From: an uncultured Nitrospira sp.
GTDB lineage: Bacteria > Nitrospirota > Nitrospiria > Nitrospirales > UBA8639
Assembly: GCA_902500695.1 (NCBI GenBank)
Contig: CABVRQ010000069.1
Coordinates: 1-20,794, forward strand
DNA: 20,794 bases
Direction of reading: 5' to 3'
The notes under the pieces are model-generated. The model saw only the letters and a list, made by a program, of their open reading frames with translations. It ran no database searches and was not told where the DNA came from. The translations under genes were made by a program, and so were the position numbers. Shown in pieces: positions 17,024 to 20,794 of this stretch (its first letter is position 1; each line of letters begins with the position of its first letter).

Positions 17024-17373
17024 ACCGGGGAACGCTGCAGGTTTGGAAATTTCCTCGTCTGTTCCCAATACCCTGAATGTAAAACTACCAACCTCTTAAA
17101 GCTAGAAGTCAAATGCGCTGCCAAGGATTGCGGGGGAGACCTGATTCCAAAACGCACAAAAAAAGGCAAGGCATTTTATTCCTGCAGCAATTATCCTACC
17201 TGCACTTTTGCAATCTGGGATCGCCCCATCAATCGTCCCTGCCCACAATCCCAGGCTCCATTTTGATCGAAAAAATCAGGAAACAAACGGGAAGCAAAAG
17301 ACTCTGTCACAATGCGGAATACGGGTATGAGGAGATAGCTGCACCCAGGGAGAAGAATCCGGAACCAGCTTAA
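17024..17373 (+). pseudogene. topA: 3' relic of DNA topoisomerase I gene (C-terminal zinc-ribbon region), frameshifted
   Basis: Just after the topB stop, a frame without a start encodes a TopA-type zinc ribbon: RFGNFLVCSQYPECK (from about 17039), then C...C and FYSCSNYPTC, then WDRPINRPCP. The next CPxC motif is damaged (CPQSQ in place of CPxCG). At 17264 a TGA interrupts. Restoring one T in the T-run at 17261-17264 gives the usual LIEK...G ending, and the remaining frame runs to a TAA at 17371-17373 (EKNPEPA). In this tail a further zinc cysteine is a tyrosine (HNAEYGYEE). These losses show decay, not a functional small zinc protein. The last codon overlaps the stop of the convergent clpX. 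Confidence 0.85.
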
Positions 17374-18629
17374 GATCCGACGGCGGGTTTAATGCCTTTC
17401 TGATGCTCAAAGACTTTGATGGGCTCGCCCTTGCCGTGAATAAACTCCTCGGTCACCAACACCTCTTTCACCTCGGCCTGCGACGGCAGCTCATACATCA
17501 AGTCCAACATCACCGACTCTAAGACCGCCCGAAGTCCACGCGCTCCTGTTTTTTGAAGATGGGCCTTTTTGGCAATTGCCAATAACGCCCCATCGGCAAA
17601 CTTCAATTTCACTTTATCCAAGGACAATAACTTCTGATACTGCTTGATCAACGCGTTTTTGGGTTCCGTTAAAATGCGGACCAATGCCGGTTCATCCAAT
17701 TGATCAAGAGCCGCAACAATCGGCAAACGACCGATTATTTCAGGAATCAGCCCATATTGAAGCAGATCTTCCGGTTCCACTTTGGAGAATAAGTCACCAA
17801 TTTGATGTTGGCCACGAATCTGCACATCGGCGCCAAAGCCCATCCGCTTTTGGTTCAACCTCCGCTCAATGATGGTATCCAATCCTACGAATGCCCCGCC
17901 ACAAATAAATAAAATATTGGTGGTATTGACTTGAATAAACTCCTGATGAGGATGTTTTCTTCCCCCTTGAGGGGGCACATTGGCCACGGTCCCTTCAATG
18001 AGTTTTAACAACGCCTGCTGGACACCCTCACCCGAGACATCACGCGTAATTGAAGGGCTATCGGCCTTGCGGGTAATTTTGTCAATTTCATCAATGTACA
18101 CAATTCCCCGTTCTGCACGCTCAACTTCATAGTCTGCAGCCTGCAGAAGTTTCAAGATAATATTTTCAACATCTTCGCCGACATACCCGGCTTCCGTCAG
18201 CGTCGTCGCATCCGCAATCGTAAAGGGGACATCAAGATAATGGGCTAGTGTCTGGGCAAATAGAGTTTTTCCTGTCCCGGTCGGTCCGACAATCAGAATA
18301 TTGCCTTTTTGAAGTTCGACATCCCCGATTTCATTTGCTGATATACGCTTATAATGGTTATAGACCGCAACCGAGAGAACCTTTTTTGCCTTGTCCTGAC
18401 CGATAATGTATTGATCAAGATGTTGGTGGATATCCACCGGCTTGCACAGTTTTGCGGAAATCTCCTGGCGAGACTCCTGCCAATCCTCGGAAATAATCTC
18501 ATTACACAAACCAACGCATTCATCACAAATATAGACCGTCGGACCCGCAATGAGTTTTCGAACCTGATCACGGTTCTTACCGCAGAAGGAGCAACGAAGA
18601 TTGGCTTCGGACTTCGCTTGTCTCGCCAT
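17370..18629 (-). CDS. clpX: ATP-dependent Clp protease ATP-binding subunit ClpX
   Basis: This AAA+ unfoldase recognises tagged or specific substrates, unfolds them and feeds ClpP in the cytoplasm. The 419-aa protein starts with the C4 zinc-binding dimerisation domain (C13, C16, C35, C38), followed by the AAA+ module with Walker A GPTGTGKT at 115-122 and Walker B IVYIDEID ending at 183. The sensor and pore segments (GYVGEDVE near 148-155, RRLNQKRMGFG, TGARGLRAVLE) are present. A strong AAAGGAGG site precedes the start. It follows clpP by 20 bases, so the two form one transcript. Its stop overlaps the stop of the topA relic on the other strand, leaving no intergenic terminator. Confidence 0.98.
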   Translation of the reverse strand: MARQAKSEANLRCSFCGKNRDQVRKLIAGPTVYICDECVGLCNEIISEDWQESRQEISAKLCKPVDIHQHLDQYIIGQDKAKKVLSVAVYNHYKRISANEIGDVELQKGNILIVGPTGTGKTLFAQTLAHYLDVPFTIADATTLTEAGYVGEDVENIILKLLQAADYEVERAERGIVYIDEIDKITRKADSPSITRDVSGEGVQQALLKLIEGTVANVPPQGGRKHPHQEFIQVNTTNILFICGGAFVGLDTIIERRLNQKRMGFGADVQIRGQHQIGDLFSKVEPEDLLQYGLIPEIIGRLPIVAALDQLDEPALVRILTEPKNALIKQYQKLLSLDKVKLKFADGALLAIAKKAHLQKTGARGLRAVLESVMLDLMYELPSQAEVKEVLVTEEFIHGKGEPIKVFEHQKGIKPAVGS

Positions 18630-18649
18630 AAGAAGTGCCTCCTTTGCCC

Positions 18650-19279
18650 TTAATCCTTACTTTTTGAACCTGACTTGGTGTCGTCCTTGTGCCCCTTTTC
18701 CTGACTTCGGACGATGACCTCATCAATCAATCCGTACGCTTTGGCTTCTTCTCCCGACAAAAAATAATCTCGTTCGGTATCTTGAGCGATTCTATCCAGC
18801 GGCTGCCCTGTGTGAAAGGCCATAATTTCATTCAATTTTTCGCGGATCTTTAAAATCTCGCGGGCATGAATATCAATCTCCGTCGCCTGGCCCTGAAATC
18901 CTCCCATCGGTTGATGAATCATCACTCGTGCATTGGGAAGAGCGAAACGCTTGCCTTTAGTTCCTGCTGTTAAAAGCAAAGCACCCATGCTTGCCGCTTG
19001 GCCTAAACAGATGGTGTTGATCGGCGACCTCACATATTGCATCGTATCATAGATCCCCATTCCCGCCGTCACACTTCCGCCAGGTGAATTGACATACAGG
19101 TGAATGTCCTTTTCCGGGTCTTCGGACTCCAAGAACAACAGCTGAGCAATGACGACATTCGCAAACACATCGTCAATCGGGGCTCCGATAAAGATGATCC
19201 GGTCTTTCAAAAGACGTGAGTAAATATCATATGACCGTTCACCTCGATTCGTTTGTTCAATAACCATCGGAATGAGCAT
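18650..19279 (-). CDS. clpP: ATP-dependent Clp protease proteolytic subunit ClpP
   Basis: This serine peptidase forms the double-heptamer chamber that works with ClpX. The 209-aa protein contains the catalytic triad S97 (GQAASMGA), H122 (ARVMIHQP) and D171 (TERDYFL). The N-terminal MLIPMVIEQTNRGERSYDIYS matches the processed family start, and the tail after about 195 is lysine/serine-rich and variable. A GAGGAGGT ribosome site lies a few bases before the ATG at 19279. The gene sits between tig and clpX in the widespread tig-clpP-clpX order. Confidence 0.98.
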   Translation of the reverse strand: MLIPMVIEQTNRGERSYDIYSRLLKDRIIFIGAPIDDVFANVVIAQLLFLESEDPEKDIHLYVNSPGGSVTAGMGIYDTMQYVRSPINTICLGQAASMGALLLTAGTKGKRFALPNARVMIHQPMGGFQGQATEIDIHAREILKIREKLNEIMAFHTGQPLDRIAQDTERDYFLSGEEAKAYGLIDEVIVRSQEKGHKDDTKSGSKSKD

Positions 19280-19360
19280 TCCCTGAGACCTCCTCGTGTT
19301 GTAAATAGGTATCGAATACAGATATCAGAACAGGTGTATTCAGAAGGGTGAAACGACGTG

Positions 19361-20686
19361 TTACCCCTGAATGACCGCATTTTGATAGACGAACTGCAAG
19401 GCTTTTTCCGCCTTCATCCGCTCCCGAAACTCCTCCTGAGCCCCCTGTCCTCCAGCTTCGACCATGCGTTGAATTTCACCAACCGGGAGCTTTAAGGAGG
19501 TTGCCAGTTTTTGAATTTCGGCGCTCACCTCATCCTCACTGATGTGAAGGCCTTCTTTCTGGACGATCGCATCCAGAATCAAACTCAGCTTCACACGCCG
19601 CTTGGCTTCCGGATGCAACTCTTGTTGGAGACGCTTGGCCTCTTCTTGTAATCGTAAGGGCTCTTCCACATCATCTTCACGATGAGCATGGCGATGGTTT
19701 TTCAGCATTTTTTGCCGAATAAGCGTCTGGAGCTCCCGTTCAATCAGGACCTCGGGAATTTCAAAGTGATGCATCTGCAACAAGCGTTCAATCACCTGAT
19801 CTTTATACCCTTCTTCAAGATCCTGTTTCAGAAAATTATCCAATTGGGTGTTGATGGTGGTTTTGAGCTGTTCCAGTGAATCGTATTCGCCGCAATCCTT
19901 GGCAAATTCATCATCCAGTTCCGGGAGTTTCTGCTCTTTCACGGCATCAACAGTCACCTTGAGGACCATCGTCTTTCCGGCAAGGTGCGAATCAGGATGA
20001 TTGTCGGGAAAGGGTTGCGGGATCTCAATCATGTCCCCGGCCTGTTTTCCGATAAGAAACTCATCCAACTCCACGCCAAGAATCGGGGACTTCGACCCAA
20101 TGTGAAGGAGATGCCCTTTTTTCTGAGTGCCTTCCAATGGCTGGTCCTCTACAAACCCCTCAATAGACAACACCGCATGCAATCCGTCACGAAGAGCCGT
20201 TCCTTCTGTAACGACGTCAAGCTCGGCATGTTGCTCCCGTAGGCTCTGGAGGGCTTTTTCAACCTGTTCATCTGTGACCGTGCGGGCATCCCGTTTCAAG
20301 GAAATAGGATTCGGTGGTCGATAGTCGCCTAATTGAATAGTGGGTTTTATTTCCACCGTAGCCGTAAAGGTAAAGGGACTATTGGACTTCACTTTCATGC
20401 GTTCCAATGGAGGAATATCAACGAGGATAGGGACCACCCCGGCTTCCTTCACCGCTCGTTGGTAATAATCGGGCACCAACCGTTGCACCACATCCTGCTC
20501 CACGAGATCGGCATACCGTTTTTCTAATAAGGCTATTGGCGCTTTCCCTGGTCGGAATCCAGGGATTTTGGCTTCACGCCTCAACTGGGCATACACTTTT
20601 TGAAATTCGCTTTTGACGGCTTCTTCGGGAACTTCAATTTTTAACGACCGTTTGACCGGCCCGAGCTCTGTCATTTCTAACTTCAT
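19361..20686 (-). CDS. tig: Trigger factor (ribosome-associated chaperone and peptidyl-prolyl isomerase)
   Basis: Trigger factor binds the ribosome at the tunnel exit and shields nascent chains. The N-terminal domain carries the ribosome-docking signature GFRPGKAP. An FKBP-like PPIase domain follows (about 155-250 from the chosen start, with the GVELDEFLIGKQAGD segment), then the helical C-terminal chaperone domain with a charged HRHAHREDDVEE stretch. I prefer the ATG at 20686 (441 aa): the AAGG element directly abuts the upstream ATG at 20698, leaving no spacer, while homology begins with MKLEMTELGPV. The longer start would add four residues. clpP follows after an 81-base gap. Confidence 0.95.
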   Translation of the reverse strand: MKLEMTELGPVKRSLKIEVPEEAVKSEFQKVYAQLRREAKIPGFRPGKAPIALLEKRYADLVEQDVVQRLVPDYYQRAVKEAGVVPILVDIPPLERMKVKSNSPFTFTATVEIKPTIQLGDYRPPNPISLKRDARTVTDEQVEKALQSLREQHAELDVVTEGTALRDGLHAVLSIEGFVEDQPLEGTQKKGHLLHIGSKSPILGVELDEFLIGKQAGDMIEIPQPFPDNHPDSHLAGKTMVLKVTVDAVKEQKLPELDDEFAKDCGEYDSLEQLKTTINTQLDNFLKQDLEEGYKDQVIERLLQMHHFEIPEVLIERELQTLIRQKMLKNHRHAHREDDVEEPLRLQEEAKRLQQELHPEAKRRVKLSLILDAIVQKEGLHISEDEVSAEIQKLATSLKLPVGEIQRMVEAGGQGAQEEFRERMKAEKALQFVYQNAVIQG

Positions 20687-20721
20687 AAGACCATTCATCC
20701 TTGTAAAAGCGCACGATAAAG

Positions 20722-20727
20722 ATTATA
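20722..20727 (-). promoter_or_regulatory. Possible -10 box for the tig-clpP-clpX operon
   Basis: A perfect TATAAT on the minus strand lies 36 bases upstream of the preferred tig start and just after the tRNA gene. The -35 position would fall in the tRNA 3' end (CTCTCG or similar), which is a poor match, so this may be a weak promoter or chance in an A/T-rich spacer. Confidence 0.3.
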
Positions 20728-20739
20728 GATGTTAAGAAC

Positions 20740-20794
20740 TGGTGCGAGAGGGGGGACTTGAACCCCCACGGTTACCCACGAGATCCTAAGTCTC
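20740..20794 (-). tRNA. tRNA-Leu (UAG), 5' part outside the window
   Basis: Read on the minus strand, the segment begins inside the anticodon stem, with stem GAGA/TCTC, a seven-base loop CTTAGGA and thus anticodon TAG. A class II long variable arm follows (TGGGTAACC type), then a T-arm of GGGGG, loop TTCAAGT and CCCCC, an acceptor strand and an encoded CCA (20742-20740). The long variable arm and anticodon identify leucine, reading CUA/CUN codons. The D-arm and 5' acceptor strand lie beyond base 20794. The gene reads toward tig and may share its transcript. Confidence 0.9.

Noticed and set aside
17113..17373. 86-aa plus-strand frame with an ATG at 17113 as an independent gene
   Set aside because: Only its last part (after about 17262) is TopA-like; the first part is an out-of-frame reading of the zinc-ribbon relic.
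1..20794. CRISPR array, toxin-antitoxin pair, phage or defence system
   Set aside because: No spaced direct repeats, and every sizeable gene belongs to a well-known housekeeping family.

Overview
This window looks like a core-genome stretch of a Nitrospirota bacterium, most likely Nitrospira. The protein style, the roughly 50% GC and the gene neighbourhood support this. The GC would suit the lower-GC marine lineage better than the wastewater lineages, but no phylogenetic marker here proves the genus. Nearly everything is housekeeping. I found no CRISPR array, phage, transposase or defence island.

Layout. (1) Bases 1-231 hold no recognisable gene, only short palindromes. (2) On the minus strand are a CPA2-type cation:proton antiporter with TrkA domains (232-2226) and leuD-leuC (2477-4588), which encode the isopropylmalate isomerase. 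(3) After a 435-base divergent intergenic region, the plus strand carries a cell-elongation operon: mreB, mreC, mreD, mrdA (PBP2) and rodA (5024-10494). It is followed, after a 327-base gap, by rng (RNase G family) and then dprA. (4) Next is the remarkable segment. A native topA gene, in the common dprA-topA order, is now a ruin. Its 5' part survives as a frameshifted, stop-ridden relic (13824 to about 14345). Its 3' zinc-ribbon end survives as a second relic (about 17024-17373). Between them sits an intact topoisomerase III-type gene (topB, 14399-17017) that closely resembles the betaproteobacterial family. (5) On the minus strand, converging on the topA relic, is the proteostasis cluster tig-clpP-clpX (17370-20686). 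The window ends inside a minus-strand tRNA-Leu(UAG).

How the genes work together. MreBCD, PBP2 and RodA form the elongasome that builds the side wall of rod or spiral cells. RNase G matures rRNA and decays mRNA. DprA loads RecA on incoming single-stranded DNA and is the kind of factor that makes uptake of foreign genes possible. ClpXP and trigger factor cover protein folding and turnover. The most interesting inference is a xenologous replacement: a type IA topoisomerase of betaproteobacterial character took over the locus, and perhaps the job, of the resident topoisomerase I, leaving both ends of the old gene as fossils.
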